Below are positions 36,816 to 46,314 of a DNA stretch of 64,000 nucleotides, piece after piece. A program made the translations under genes and the position numbers. The notes under the pieces were generated by a model. It searched no databases and was not told the DNA's origin. It saw only the letters and a list, made by a program, of their open reading frames with translations. Source of the stretch: JAXMBX01 sp046349635 (lineage in GTDB: Bacteria > Planctomycetota > Planctomycetia > Planctomycetales > Planctomycetaceae); the NCBI GenBank assembly GCA_046349635.1, contig JAXMBX010000026.1, positions 1-64,000 of the forward strand, read 5' to 3'. The number at the start of each line of letters is the position of its first letter. Positions within the stretch are counted from its first letter, which is position 1.

Positions 36816-37571
36816 TTACGGAATCGTCACTCGCCCGCCCGAGGCGACCATCGTCTGGCCCGTTGTGAAACTCGACTGTTCGCTTAACAGGAAGAAGGCC
36901 ATGCTGGCGATTTCTTCCGGACGCCCCAGCCGTCCCATTGGCGTCCCGTCCAGGACCGTCTTGATCATCTCCGGGCTTAAAACGTGCGCCATCTCCGTTT
37001 CGATGAGTCCGGGAGCAATGCAGTTGATCCGGATATTATGCGGAGCGAAGGCTTCCGCGCAGCAGCGGGTCATCGCAATCACGCCCGCCTTGGCGGTCGC
37101 ATAGTGAATCTGCATCTTGCGGGGGCGCAGTGCGGCAATCGAGGAGATCAAGACGATCCGCCCGAAGCCTCGTGCGATCATTTCATCCTTGACCGCAAAG
37201 ACGGCGGAGTAGGCCCCGTTCAGGTTGACATCCATCATCTCCTTCCAGAGGTCGTAGCTCAATTCTTCATGACTCGCCAGGTTGCTGATCGCCCCGCAAT
37301 GCGCCAGCAGATCAATCGGCCCCAACGTCTTTCGGACCTTCGCGACCAGTTCCAGGACCTCTTCGTGTTTTCCCACGTTGCACGGGGCGCACATCGCTTT
37401 CCGCCCCAGCTTCTGGATCTCCTGGACGACTTCCTCCGCCGGTCCCGGGCGGGAGCCGTAACTGATCGCCACGTCCGCCCCTTCCTCCGCCAGCCGCAGC
37501 GCAATCGCCCGTCCGATCCCGCGCGATCCCCCCGTCACCAGCGCCACCTTGTTCTCAAACGCCTTTGTCAT
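36816..37571 (-). CDS. Short-chain dehydrogenase/reductase (FabG-like)
   Basis: NAD(P)-dependent cytoplasmic oxidoreductase. 251 residues from ATG 37571, which has GAGGA nine bases upstream; an open extension to 37688 is not protein-like. The cofactor motif is VTGGSRGIGRAIALRLAEEG (TGxxxGxG). The active site has the Ser in VLISSIAALRP and the YxxxK in IHYATAKAGVIAM. INCIAPGLIETEM and TTGQTMVASGG complete the FabG-like set. Substrate is uncertain; FabG-like SDRs act on many hydroxy and keto compounds. It follows the symporter gene by 35 bases and probably shares its transcript, which hints at a metabolic link with the imported solute. Confidence 0.88.
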   Translation of the reverse strand: MTKAFENKVALVTGGSRGIGRAIALRLAEEGADVAISYGSRPGPAEEVVQEIQKLGRKAMCAPCNVGKHEEVLELVAKVRKTLGPIDLLAHCGAISNLASHEELSYDLWKEMMDVNLNGAYSAVFAVKDEMIARGFGRIVLISSIAALRPRKMQIHYATAKAGVIAMTRCCAEAFAPHNIRINCIAPGLIETEMAHVLSPEMIKTVLDGTPMGRLGRPEEIASMAFFLLSEQSSFTTGQTMVASGGRVTIP

Positions 37572-37606
37572 CGGTCGTTGTCCTCGCAAAAAAAATGGGC
37601 CACGCC

Positions 37607-39409
37607 TCAGCGTCCGAGAGTTGCCAGCCATGCCAACAGCGCAATCAAACCGGCGACGATTCCCCATGCGGCCAGAAATCCGCTCCAATCAGACCACGTC
37701 ATCCTCGGGATTTCAATCCCCCACCGCTGTAGCCCGCGATACCCCAGCACAGACGCGCGCTCGTAATCGAGCACGGTTCCGTGCATCCCCAGCGTCGCCG
37801 ATTCGGGAAGGTTCTCTAGCCCGGTGGTCAGTGAGAATTCCTGTTCCCGACCCACCGGCGTGTACAGCCGTGCGAAGAACGGATCCAACTGTCGCCGCGA
37901 TTGCGCGGGAGTGATCAGGCTGACCACAATCAATAATCCGAACTCGACGCTCAGCATCAGCGCGATCTGCATCGGACGGCTGTCTGTTCTCAGGTGCAAC
38001 AGATCCGCCATCGCGAAGAGCTGATGAACCGCAGGCATGACTATCGGCCACTGCGCAAAATCCGCGGGTTTGAACGCCGTCACCAGCCAGACTCCGGCCG
38101 CCGCCAGGAAACTGACCCACACGGCCAGCGAATTGGCCCTGCGCCACGTTGCTCCCAGCCAGAACGCCGCCCCCATCAGCCCGATCAACTGAAAGGCGAT
38201 GTTGATCAACTGCGTCACGCTCCCCGCAACAGAGGCGACAATGATTCCTGCCAGCAGGCTCCCCGCTGCCGCAGCGCGCCCCACCCACAGGTAATGCTGT
38301 TCGGATGCGGACGGCACGGCATGCTGGTAGAAGTTTCGTGTGAACAGCCCTGCCCCGACGACCATCAGCGCTTCCGCGCTGGTCACTCCGGCGATGATGC
38401 AGGCGATCATCAAGCCTCGCCAACCATCCCCCAGGAAATGCTGAATCGCCATGCCGAACAACGTCTCGCTGGCATGCTTTCCCGCTTCCGAGCCGGGATC
38501 GAGTCCTTTTAGAACCTCGGGAAACCGGACTACGGCGATTAGCCCCGTGAATGCCCAGGCTATCGTCAGGAACCGCTTGATGAAATTTCCGAAGCACATT
38601 CCGACGCGCGCTTCCCATTCGGATTTCCCCGCCCCGCTGGCGGTCATGATATGGGGTTGGACTACGATTCCCACCAGCCCGAGGACCGACATCGACAAGA
38701 CGAACCAGATGTTCCCTTCCAGCGCTTTCGCGGGCGCCGTGATCGACAACATCTCCGGTCCGAGCGTTTTCTGGACCGTCGACATTCCCCCGATGAGAGC
38801 CAGTCCGCCGGGAATCAGCAGAATCGAGAGGGCGACGATCATCACCCCTTGCAGGTAATCGGTGTAGGCCGCCGCCATCAGGCCACCGACCATGATGTAT
38901 GTGGAGAACAGGATCGCGAGGATGTAAATGGAGAGGTCGGTCGGAATCGCGCCGCCGGTCGCCCCCGCGATGGCTGCTCCGGCTCCGCGCAAGAGCATCG
39001 CAATCGAAAGGATCAGAAACAGCTGGGAGACGCAGGTGTAGAGCATCTCCAGGCTGCGGTTGTATCGAATACGGAAAAAATCTCCGGTTGTCACCACCCG
39101 CATCCGACGGAGCATGGGGGCGATCAGCCAGTAAAACGGCGTCGAGAACAGCCACATCCACTGATACCAGATCCCACCCAGTCCGAATCGCGCCGTCGCC
39201 CCCGCCACTTGCACGGCATGCTCGCTATGTGTGCCGGTACACAGGAAGTGCATGATCAACAGCCCCTTCCCGAACGTCCGTCCACCCAGGAAATAATCCT
39301 CGTCCGTCTTCACCTTGAATGAGGCCCAGAATCCGACCAGCGTCACCACGACGAAATAGCCGATGATGACCGCAATATCGATCAGCTTGAGTCCCAGAAA
39401 CAGGTCCAT
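37607..39409 (-). CDS. Sodium:solute symporter (SSS family)
   Basis: Secondary transporter of 600 residues with about 13 membrane helices, normal for the family. The start is IDIAVIIGYFVVVTLVGFWA, followed by TDEDYFLGGRTFGKGLLIMH. MVGGLMAAAYTDYLQGVMIV and RRMRVVTTGDFFRIRYNRSL are typical SSS sequence. A long polar loop and a soluble region near residues 500-560 precede the last helix. Substrate cannot be read from sequence; family members carry sugars, amino acids or organic acids. It lies 35 bases upstream of the SDR gene and 90 bases downstream of the MFS gene. Confidence 0.88.
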   Translation of the reverse strand: MDLFLGLKLIDIAVIIGYFVVVTLVGFWASFKVKTDEDYFLGGRTFGKGLLIMHFLCTGTHSEHAVQVAGATARFGLGGIWYQWMWLFSTPFYWLIAPMLRRMRVVTTGDFFRIRYNRSLEMLYTCVSQLFLILSIAMLLRGAGAAIAGATGGAIPTDLSIYILAILFSTYIMVGGLMAAAYTDYLQGVMIVALSILLIPGGLALIGGMSTVQKTLGPEMLSITAPAKALEGNIWFVLSMSVLGLVGIVVQPHIMTASGAGKSEWEARVGMCFGNFIKRFLTIAWAFTGLIAVVRFPEVLKGLDPGSEAGKHASETLFGMAIQHFLGDGWRGLMIACIIAGVTSAEALMVVGAGLFTRNFYQHAVPSASEQHYLWVGRAAAAGSLLAGIIVASVAGSVTQLINIAFQLIGLMGAAFWLGATWRRANSLAVWVSFLAAAGVWLVTAFKPADFAQWPIVMPAVHQLFAMADLLHLRTDSRPMQIALMLSVEFGLLIVVSLITPAQSRRQLDPFFARLYTPVGREQEFSLTTGLENLPESATLGMHGTVLDYERASVLGYRGLQRWGIEIPRMTWSDWSGFLAAWGIVAGLIALLAWLATLGR

Positions 39410-39499
39410 CTGAGAAGTCCTGAAGGGGGCTTGAAGGGAGCGGAAATGATTTCGGAAGGAGAGTTGTTATTCCGCACGTTACTCTTTCCCCCGCGCCGG

Positions 39500-40693
39500 T
39501 CAAGACTCTGCTGGGGAAAACTTCTTCCATCGTCCCCAGACGGAGACCTGGATCAGGACCAGGATCAACAGGACGACCGCCGCGAGGAAATAGGGTGCCC
39601 GATGGCCCACGAGCGTTCCCACCACTCCTCCGGCGACAGTTCCGAGCGCCATGCCGGTCGCCAGTGTTGCTTCGTGAATTCCCGCCGAGAGTGCCCGCGT
39701 CTCGTGCGAACTTCCCGCGGTGCTGTAGTACAGCCCCGAGAAATAGTTGAACCCCACCAGTTGCCCCAGGAGCGTCAGCCCGAACAGGAGCATTTCGGGT
39801 GATGATGCCCAGGAAATTGCCACCAGCCCGCACGCTCCCAGAACCTGGGACGCGAGCGACACATTCAGACGGTAATGCCAGAACCGCGACAGGTGCATTG
39901 CGATGTAGGTCAGGATGATCGTCACCCGCCACCATGCCAGCAGTTTTCCATGCGCTTCGGCAGAGATCCCGAGCAAGACCATCAGGTCGGGGAGGAGGTG
40001 AATTACCAGGCTTCCCCCGAAGACGCCCCCCATATTGGCGATCCAACTCAGTTTCTTGAATCGGATCGCCGTCTCCATCCGGGGAGCAGCAGGCGCCCCT
40101 TCCATCTGTTTCTCGCCAGGCGCGGGCAACCGTGCGATTAAACGGACAACGACCAAGACCAATCCCAGATTCAAGAGGGATGTGGCGACTGCGGTTCCGA
40201 TGGCCCATTGCAGACCTCGCTCGTACAGTCTCCCGCCACTCAGTTGTCCGATCATCATCCCCACGTTCCACGCGATGCAGAACAGGATCAGGCGACGGGA
40301 GACACCTTTGTGGTCCGCATGCGGATCTTCCCCCTGGTTAAGCCAGCCGATCAAGGGGGGATAAATCAGGCCGATCCCCGCTCCCAGCAGCCAGTAAAAC
40401 GGCAGAAAAGACGTGGCGAGAAAATCTCCCCGCAACGCACACAGCGCGCTCACTAGGATCGCCACCGCGCCGGCAGTGAAGATCCACTTTCCCCCGATCC
40501 GTGACGACCCCCATCCTCCCGCCAGGCTCGCCATCGCTGCGCTGAAAGAGACCCCTGCCCCGATCAACCCCAGGTACCACGCGGCGGTGTGCGCATCCGC
40601 CAGTCCGCGCGAAACGGTGAAGATGACGATAAACGCCGAGAAATCCGTCAGGACGCAAATGACATACAACAGCGTCCGCAGGGAGAGAAGCAT
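39500..40693 (-). CDS. Major facilitator superfamily transporter
   Basis: 397 residues with 12 predicted hydrophobic helices. The N-terminal half has the loop 2-3 area SLAGGWGSSRIGGKWIFTAG, a degenerate version of the MFS motif GxxxDRxGRR. The central loop RLPAPGEKQMEGAPAAPRME separates the halves. LGQLVGFNYFSGLYYSTAGS and GIHEATLATGMALGTVAGGV are well-formed late helices. Substrate unknown. It may be the first gene of the MFS-symporter-SDR run on the minus strand. Confidence 0.85.
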   Translation of the reverse strand: MLLSLRTLLYVICVLTDFSAFIVIFTVSRGLADAHTAAWYLGLIGAGVSFSAAMASLAGGWGSSRIGGKWIFTAGAVAILVSALCALRGDFLATSFLPFYWLLGAGIGLIYPPLIGWLNQGEDPHADHKGVSRRLILFCIAWNVGMMIGQLSGGRLYERGLQWAIGTAVATSLLNLGLVLVVVRLIARLPAPGEKQMEGAPAAPRMETAIRFKKLSWIANMGGVFGGSLVIHLLPDLMVLLGISAEAHGKLLAWWRVTIILTYIAMHLSRFWHYRLNVSLASQVLGACGLVAISWASSPEMLLFGLTLLGQLVGFNYFSGLYYSTAGSSHETRALSAGIHEATLATGMALGTVAGGVVGTLVGHRAPYFLAAVVLLILVLIQVSVWGRWKKFSPAES

Positions 40694-40790
40694 CGCGGAA
40701 ACCAGTCCTTGACCGAGGGAGGACAGAGAGATTGGTTCCCAGTGTAACCGGCGTCAGGCAGATTCAACATCATCTCCGCCCCTCCCCCGG

Positions 40791-40816
40791 GCACAGGCGA
40801 ATTCCTTCGCCTGTGC
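40791..40816. other. Perfect 11-bp stem-loop downstream of the FecR-like gene
   Basis: GCACAGGCGAA and TTCGCCTGTGC are exact reverse complements around a TTCC loop. Flanking CCCCC and GGGGG can extend the stem loosely. It lies 28 bases beyond the stop at 40845 of the minus-strand gene. No T-run follows, so it may protect or end the transcript by another mechanism. Confidence 0.5.
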
Positions 40817-40844
40817 ACAAGGGGGATTCCCCACCCCAGCGCTG

Positions 40845-43415
40845 CTACTTTTGAGTTTTGGCATTCTCTGCTGCCGGTGCTTCCGGAGGCAAGAGCGCTC
40901 CGTACTTCTTCAAGTGTTCCCGCCATTTCTCGATCGCGAGCTGCCGCGTCGACGCGGAACTGTTCGGCCGATAATCGTTGTGCCGTCCGTTCGTCAACTG
41001 CTTGATCTGCTGGAACGCCGCTTCCCGAATCGCCATGGATTCGCTCGACAGTGAATCGACCAGCTTCTGGGACGTTTCCTGGTTGCGGGCATCGTTTTCA
41101 TTGAATCCCCAGACCAGGTGATACAGCACGTCCGCGTCTTCAGGCTGGAAATGCTTCGCGAGATCGTCCCGGAGCAGCCGTCCGTGCTCAGGTGACTGGA
41201 TCAGCCAGATCCGCAATTCCTGGATTGCCGTCCGCCGCGACTCTTCATGCGGACTGCGGTCCGCGACTTTCACCAGCGTGTCATATTCTCCGATGAGTCC
41301 CAGGCAGCTCGTCGCCAGTTGGGATTCATACGCGACCTTGGAATTGGAATAGGAGATCAGCATGGGAATCACCGGTTCGTTCAGGGTCTCCTCGAATTCC
41401 TTTTCAAATTTTCTCCATTGGGAATTCCGCTGGTTTCCGGTTTTTCGATCCTGCAACCATTCGTATCCCAGGACAACCTTCCCCTCCTGGATCTTTTTCG
41501 CCGTTCCCGACTTGTCTTCCAGGACCTCATTCAGAAGCTCATCGACCGAGGAGACTTTCTGGTTCTGGGACTTTGGCGTCAATGCGTAGCTCGCCGGGCC
41601 GTTCACCGTATGGAAGCGATCCGCAGCCTGGGAACCGTCAATTCTCGACACCCGAACGGAACCGGCAGCGACGGCCAGCGTCGCGGTGTACTTGTCCGGA
41701 TTCGAGGCCTCTTCGAACTGCGAAGGCTCATAGGGAGTCACTTGCACGCCGCAGTTCGTCTCATCCGTCATGATCTGAACCAGCCAACTGTCGAGGCCCA
41801 CGGTGACGCTGACTGACATTACCGGTTGGTTGGCACCCTTCTCCTTCCCCGCCGATTTCTTCGGGCGGAAAATGACCCGGCCCCGGTTCAGCACCAGGCC
41901 ACACTCCGCGCCCTCCCGCGGACCTACCCATTGCAGCCTCGTTTTCCCCAGGATCAGGATGGAGTCTCCCCCCTCCTTGAGCGAGAGTTCCGATTCGAAC
42001 GGTTCCGGGACGGCCAGTTGTTCCTGGTCTTTCACAACAGACTGGCGGGGCTTCATCACCCACTGTTTTTTCTCCCGGCTGACGCGCAGCAAGATACTGT
42101 CGCCCGTCCGGTATTCCGCTTCGGCCGCGGGAATCGCTTCGTTGGTGACCGCGTCCGTCGGTTTGGTGGCGGGTGTCAGCTTGGCAAGTTCCGTATCGGG
42201 GGCCGGTGGAGGAGGCGTTGCTCCCTTTTCTTTGGAGGCAGTTTCAGGTGACGCAGGGGCGGGAGGTGGACTCTTCGCCGCCGCTTCCGGCGCCGCGGGG
42301 GTCATTTTCTTTTCCGGTTCCGCAGAGGGAGTATCCCCCTTGGGAGGAGTCGTTGAATTCAATTCCGCTTCGGGCATAGGAGGAGCCGTCTTCGCGGCGA
42401 GGACCGGTTTTTCGTCCGGTTCCGGTTCGTCTCCTAACTTGGGAGGCTCCGTTTTTTCAGTCGGCTTACTTGCCGGTGTCTCTGCGGCAGGTTTCTCAGC
42501 CCCGGGCTTTTCGGGCCCTGGCTTTTCGGACTTGGGCTTTTCGGGCGAGGTGGTTTTCTCTTTCGCCGCCACCACGACTCCCTCTGGTTTCTTGTCAGGC
42601 CCTTCCGGTTTCTTGTCCGGGGCGACGGGTGCTCCCGGTTCAGTCTTCGTTGCAACCGGGGCTTCTTCCTCGTCGGCTTCCGCCGTCTCGGGAGAGGGGG
42701 CAGCCACTGCGACACTCTGCTCATGATGGGCCGGTTTGCGCAAGGATTTGTCCACCATCAGGAATCCCAGCCACGTCCCGGCGACCGCGAGAATCGCCAC
42801 GTAGGGGAGGCTCTGTTTCCAGAACGGTTGGGGCAACAGTTCCTTGGGGAGTTCCGTGATGCGATCGTCGCCCGTCACGGCCACTGGTTCCGGCGGGATC
42901 GCCCCCTTGGGAATCACTCCGCTCCCCGCCAGGCTTGCGACACGATCCGCAGCGGTCGGCGGCTTGTCCATCATGTTGATACTGTGATCGCTCGAACCCT
43001 TCTTCTTCACGGGAGCATCGAGGGCTTTTTCCTTTGGATGCAGTCCATACATCCGTTCCCGCGTTTCGGCCGAGACCGACACCGGCTCTCCCAGCACGAG
43101 CGTCAGGATCTGATGCACCGAAGCCACTTCCGCCAACTGCGTGTCCGACTCCAGACAGATCTTCTCAAGCTGCGCCACCTGGTCCGGGCTGAGAGTGTTA
43201 TCCAGGTATTCCGCCACGGAGTTCGGATTCACTCCGCTCCCGGCCCCTTCCATATCCGGAGTTCCCAGCCTGCGCCGCCGCATCACCTCTTTGATCCGCT
43301 CCACCAGGGCCGTTGCTACCGGGCTGTCCTTGATCTTCTGCCCGATCTCCTTCGCCTGGGAGGGTTCCAGCACGTCATCCAGATAAGCCAGCAGCGTTCG
43401 CAGCGTCAGTCGCAT
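40845..43415 (-). CDS. Planctomycete membrane protein with anti-sigma-like N-terminus and FecR-like domain
   Basis: 856 residues from ATG 43415 (MRLTLRTLLAYLDDVLEPSQ); the longer upstream frame is antisense to the DUF1015 gene. The N-terminal 120 residues hold two similar helical units (LLAYLDDVLEPSQAKEIGQK and VAEYLDNTLSPDQVAQLEKI) like anti-sigma zinc-finger folds but without Cys/His ligands. One membrane helix lies near SLPYVAILAVAGTWLGFLMV. A Pro/Lys/Glu-rich linker of about 210 residues follows. The outer part has a FecR-like beta region (SILILGKTRLQWVGPREGAE, LNRGRVIFRP, VAAGSVRVSRIDGS) and then a helical C-terminus. It may relay an outside signal to an inner regulator (inference). No sigma-factor gene is adjacent. 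Confidence 0.78.
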   Translation of the reverse strand: MRLTLRTLLAYLDDVLEPSQAKEIGQKIKDSPVATALVERIKEVMRRRRLGTPDMEGAGSGVNPNSVAEYLDNTLSPDQVAQLEKICLESDTQLAEVASVHQILTLVLGEPVSVSAETRERMYGLHPKEKALDAPVKKKGSSDHSINMMDKPPTAADRVASLAGSGVIPKGAIPPEPVAVTGDDRITELPKELLPQPFWKQSLPYVAILAVAGTWLGFLMVDKSLRKPAHHEQSVAVAAPSPETAEADEEEAPVATKTEPGAPVAPDKKPEGPDKKPEGVVVAAKEKTTSPEKPKSEKPGPEKPGAEKPAAETPASKPTEKTEPPKLGDEPEPDEKPVLAAKTAPPMPEAELNSTTPPKGDTPSAEPEKKMTPAAPEAAAKSPPPAPASPETASKEKGATPPPPAPDTELAKLTPATKPTDAVTNEAIPAAEAEYRTGDSILLRVSREKKQWVMKPRQSVVKDQEQLAVPEPFESELSLKEGGDSILILGKTRLQWVGPREGAECGLVLNRGRVIFRPKKSAGKEKGANQPVMSVSVTVGLDSWLVQIMTDETNCGVQVTPYEPSQFEEASNPDKYTATLAVAAGSVRVSRIDGSQAADRFHTVNGPASYALTPKSQNQKVSSVDELLNEVLEDKSGTAKKIQEGKVVLGYEWLQDRKTGNQRNSQWRKFEKEFEETLNEPVIPMLISYSNSKVAYESQLATSCLGLIGEYDTLVKVADRSPHEESRRTAIQELRIWLIQSPEHGRLLRDDLAKHFQPEDADVLYHLVWGFNENDARNQETSQKLVDSLSSESMAIREAAFQQIKQLTNGRHNDYRPNSSASTRQLAIEKWREHLKKYGALLPPEAPAAENAKTQK

Positions 43416-43550
43416 GATCACACGTCCGTTTAGCGAGTAAGGGCAAGACACCCTGAAAATAAGTTTCACCGAAAAGCAGTTTTCACGGCCTCTATAAACA
43501 GGAGTGGGAGTTTCGGGCCTGATTTCGTACAAAATTCCGCGGGAAAAAAT

Positions 43551-43578
43551 AAAAAAGCCCTCGATTTCTCGAGGGCTT
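43551..43578 (-). terminator. Intrinsic terminator after the DUF1015 gene
   Basis: On the minus strand, AGCCCTCGA and TCGAGGGCT form a perfect nine-base stem around a four-base loop, followed by TTTTTTATTTTTT. It lies 47 bases after the stop codon at 43625 and well before the ATG of the following gene at 43415. Confidence 0.92.
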
Positions 43579-43624
43579 GATTGCCGATACTGCCTGTCTT
43601 GACTGGCTTGTGACGCACGGCGGC

Positions 43625-44929
43625 TTAGTCCAGCGCGTGGAACACCAGCCCCGTCTGCAGCTTGGGATAGAAATAGGTGCTCTTGGGGGGCATTCTTTCG
43701 AAGTGCTTTGAAATCTGTTCCACGTGAATGATCTGTGCCGGCGGCACCAGGCAACCCAACGGGAACTTCTTTGCGTTCTGTCCCTCCAGCACTTCTTCGA
43801 GCAGATGCACATATTGGAACTGCGGTTGCGCCTGTGGGAAGGCTTTGCCCAGCAGATGCTTGATCGCCAGTTCGTGCAGGATGCTCACTCCCAGATTTCG
43901 CCAATCGTCGCTTTGCTGCGGAACGAGCTGCTGCATGATCTTGTGATCGGTCAGCCTGGCGAGAATCCACTTCTTGTCCGCCGTCGTCCCGAAGCCCAGC
44001 ACGTGCTGCGATCCATCCGCGGTGATCAGATCCCAGGTCTCCTGTGCGGCAGCATCTCCCTCGCCGATCACTTCCACCTCGAAACAGGGCTTCAGTGCCG
44101 CAGCGACCTGATCCGAGGTCAGATCCGGGAATCCCGCCACCAGCCGATGCGTCGGCAGAATCGCCAGGCCCGGGTCGCTCATCCCCACGAACATCATCAG
44201 CGCGAAGTTCGCCGGATGATTGGCATCGAGGTTTCCTTGTTCCTTCAGTTCATTCCAATAGTTGCACGCCGTCTCGTAGCGGTGGTGTCCGTCCGCGATG
44301 AAGATCGGCTTGTCGCGCATCTGCTCCCGCACCTGGTTGATCACCTGCGGATCGGTGACGGGCCAGAAACGGTGAACCACTCCTAACGTGTCCTTCGCCT
44401 GCAGTGGCGTCGCGCCGATGATCGCCTTTTCGAGGGGGGCCTGGGCTGCATTCTGGGCGTCGGGAAACAGCCCGAAGACCGGCGAGAGATTCATCTTGCA
44501 GGCGCGATACAGTTTCAGGCGGTCCGCCTTCGGCCCGGAGAGTGTCTGTTCGTGCGGATAGACCGCACCTTCGCCGAACGGCTCCAGCCGAATGCGACCG
44601 AGGAACCCCTTCCGCACGTACGTCTCCCCTTCCCAGGTGAATTCCTGGTGATAGACGTAGAGCGCATCCTCCCGCTCCTGCATCAGGACCCCTTCCTGGA
44701 TCCAGCGGCGGAGAAAGCCTTCCGCCCGGCGGTACCGCTCATCCGCGTCCGCATCACCGGGTTCTTCCCGGTTCAGCTCCAGCCGAATGATGTTACACGG
44801 ATGTTTCTTGTACAGAGCTTCCTGCTGGTCTGCATTGATGACGTCATACGGGGGGCAGGTCACATCGGACAGGTCTCCCACCTGGGCCAGATCGTAACGC
44901 CATCCTCGAAACGGTTGAACTTCTGCCAT
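43625..44929 (-). CDS. DUF1015 protein
   Basis: 434 residues from ATG 44929 (MAEVQPFRGWRYDLAQVGDL); an upstream ATG-like start at 44950 is less likely. DUF1015 marks are VTCPPYDVINADQQEALYKK, ALYVYHQEFTWEGETYVRKG, PIFIADGHHRYETACNYW (the GHHRYETA signature) and TYFYPKLQTGLVFHAL at the end. The family is soluble, widespread in bacteria and archaea, and described as a likely HPr-kinase-like or amino-acid-related enzyme only by weak evidence, so I give no function. It is transcribed alone, with its own intrinsic terminator. Confidence 0.9.
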   Translation of the reverse strand: MAEVQPFRGWRYDLAQVGDLSDVTCPPYDVINADQQEALYKKHPCNIIRLELNREEPGDADADERYRRAEGFLRRWIQEGVLMQEREDALYVYHQEFTWEGETYVRKGFLGRIRLEPFGEGAVYPHEQTLSGPKADRLKLYRACKMNLSPVFGLFPDAQNAAQAPLEKAIIGATPLQAKDTLGVVHRFWPVTDPQVINQVREQMRDKPIFIADGHHRYETACNYWNELKEQGNLDANHPANFALMMFVGMSDPGLAILPTHRLVAGFPDLTSDQVAAALKPCFEVEVIGEGDAAAQETWDLITADGSQHVLGFGTTADKKWILARLTDHKIMQQLVPQQSDDWRNLGVSILHELAIKHLLGKAFPQAQPQFQYVHLLEEVLEGQNAKKFPLGCLVPPAQIIHVEQISKHFERMPPKSTYFYPKLQTGLVFHALD

Positions 44930-45170
44930 GTCGGTAACTTTGTCTCGCAATAGGGTGCCGGAAGAACATTACGGGGGCCTCCCCGCAAAAGAAAAAGGAC
45001 AGGTCCCCTGTCCCTGAGAGTTGGTTATAGATTTCGTTAGAAAGAAAGGCAATCCAACACCCTTCGTTCCCAGGCGGGATTGCTGATTCCCCGGTTTTAT
45101 GTCACATTCGGAAGCTCAAATCCGTCAGACAGTTCGCTTCTTTTCGCCAGAACCTCCTAGCAGGTGCGTC

Positions 45171-46304
45171 ATGAGCCACCGGGCACTTTCCATCCTGCGC
45201 GGCGTGTGGATGCTCTCCGCCACCGTCGTGCTGGTGCTTCTCATCATCTGGATTCTGCAGGGACCGGTCCGCGCGACGCACGCCGCCCCCACCGCGCCGC
45301 AGCAGACGGAAGAGTCCCCCATTCGTGCCGTCGGCATCGGCCGAATCCGTATTTCAGCGACGACTCCTCTCCGGAAGGAACTGGATCTGCAGGGGGCGAT
45401 TCCGCGCCAGGTCAAGTATCCCCTGTTGTCGGTCTCCGGAGTTGTCGTGGCGCGCATCAGCGCCGGCCCAGAACCTCTCGAGGAACGCTGGCAGTTCTTC
45501 AGTCAGAATCTCGCCAATACCTACGCGGATTGGCTCAAGGGGCGCGCGGATATCGAGTTCACGAAGAACCAGTTGCAGAAGATCACCAGCCTCGCCGCCG
45601 CGCAGGAAAAACGCCATATGCAAATTGTCGATCGGCTGAAGTCGATTGAGAAAGGGGTCATCCCCGTCAAGGAACTCGCCGCGGCAGAAGCGGATCTCGT
45701 CCAGGCGCAGCTCGAAGGACAAAAGAATATTTACGAGGCGGAGACCCGGAATCGTACGGCCGTGCGCGAAGTCCGGGCCCTGGAACGGAGCCTGTCGCAG
45801 TCCGGGATTGATCCCAATGTGCTCTCTCGCGCCCGCGAGGGGATGGTCCTGATTTCCGCCAACGTGCCGGAAACAAAAGTCTCCCAGATCAAGGAAGGGG
45901 AATCCTGCGAAGCCCGCTTCTTCAGCCTTCCCGATCAGGTCTTTGCAGGACACGTCGAACATCTGGGGCGGGTTCTGACCAGCGAACGCCGCGCCTTGAA
46001 GGTTCTGTTCGACCTCTCCGACGGCAAGGCGATTCTCCGCCCTGGAATGTTTGCGGACGTCGGCCTGGGGACTGACCCCCGCAAGGCCTTTCTAGTTCCC
46101 GCCACCGCCATCGTCCACATCGGCAAGCAGGACTTCGTACTCAAGCAGGTTGCCGAAGAGGAGTTCGAGGCCGTCCCGGTCAGTGTCGCGGAAGCTCATG
46201 GCCGGGAAGTGGAGATCCGTTCCGGGCTGCAGGAGCACGACCACATTGTCACGCGCAATTCGATTCTGCTGAAACCGGTCATCGTCGAGTCTCTGGGAAA
46301 GTAG
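45171..46304 (+). CDS. RND efflux periplasmic adaptor (HlyD/MFP family)
   Basis: 377 residues from ATG 45171 (MSHRALSILRGVWML); the upstream frame to 45099 lacks support. One N-terminal helix (WMLSATVVLVLLIIWILQGP) anchors it in the inner membrane. The order is a barrel/lipoyl part near LLSVSGVVVARISAGPEPLE, a helical hairpin (ITSLAAAQEKRHMQIVDRLK to AAEADLVQAQLEGQKNIYEA), then a beta-barrel part (LISANVPETKVSQIKEGESC) and a membrane-proximal part (VPATAIVHIGKQDFVLKQV). It bridges the RND pump downstream (10 bases away) to an outer-membrane channel, whose gene is not in the window. Confidence 0.88.
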   Translation: MSHRALSILRGVWMLSATVVLVLLIIWILQGPVRATHAAPTAPQQTEESPIRAVGIGRIRISATTPLRKELDLQGAIPRQVKYPLLSVSGVVVARISAGPEPLEERWQFFSQNLANTYADWLKGRADIEFTKNQLQKITSLAAAQEKRHMQIVDRLKSIEKGVIPVKELAAAEADLVQAQLEGQKNIYEAETRNRTAVREVRALERSLSQSGIDPNVLSRAREGMVLISANVPETKVSQIKEGESCEARFFSLPDQVFAGHVEHLGRVLTSERRALKVLFDLSDGKAILRPGMFADVGLGTDPRKAFLVPATAIVHIGKQDFVLKQVAEEEFEAVPVSVAEAHGREVEIRSGLQEHDHIVTRNSILLKPVIVESLGK

Positions 46305-46314
46305 GAGCTTCGCG

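Noticed and set aside
40845..43970. Longer form of the FecR-like protein starting at 43970
   Set aside because: The first about 185 residues would be antisense to the DUF1015 gene and cross its terminator; MRLTLRTLLAYLDD at 43415 is the natural start.
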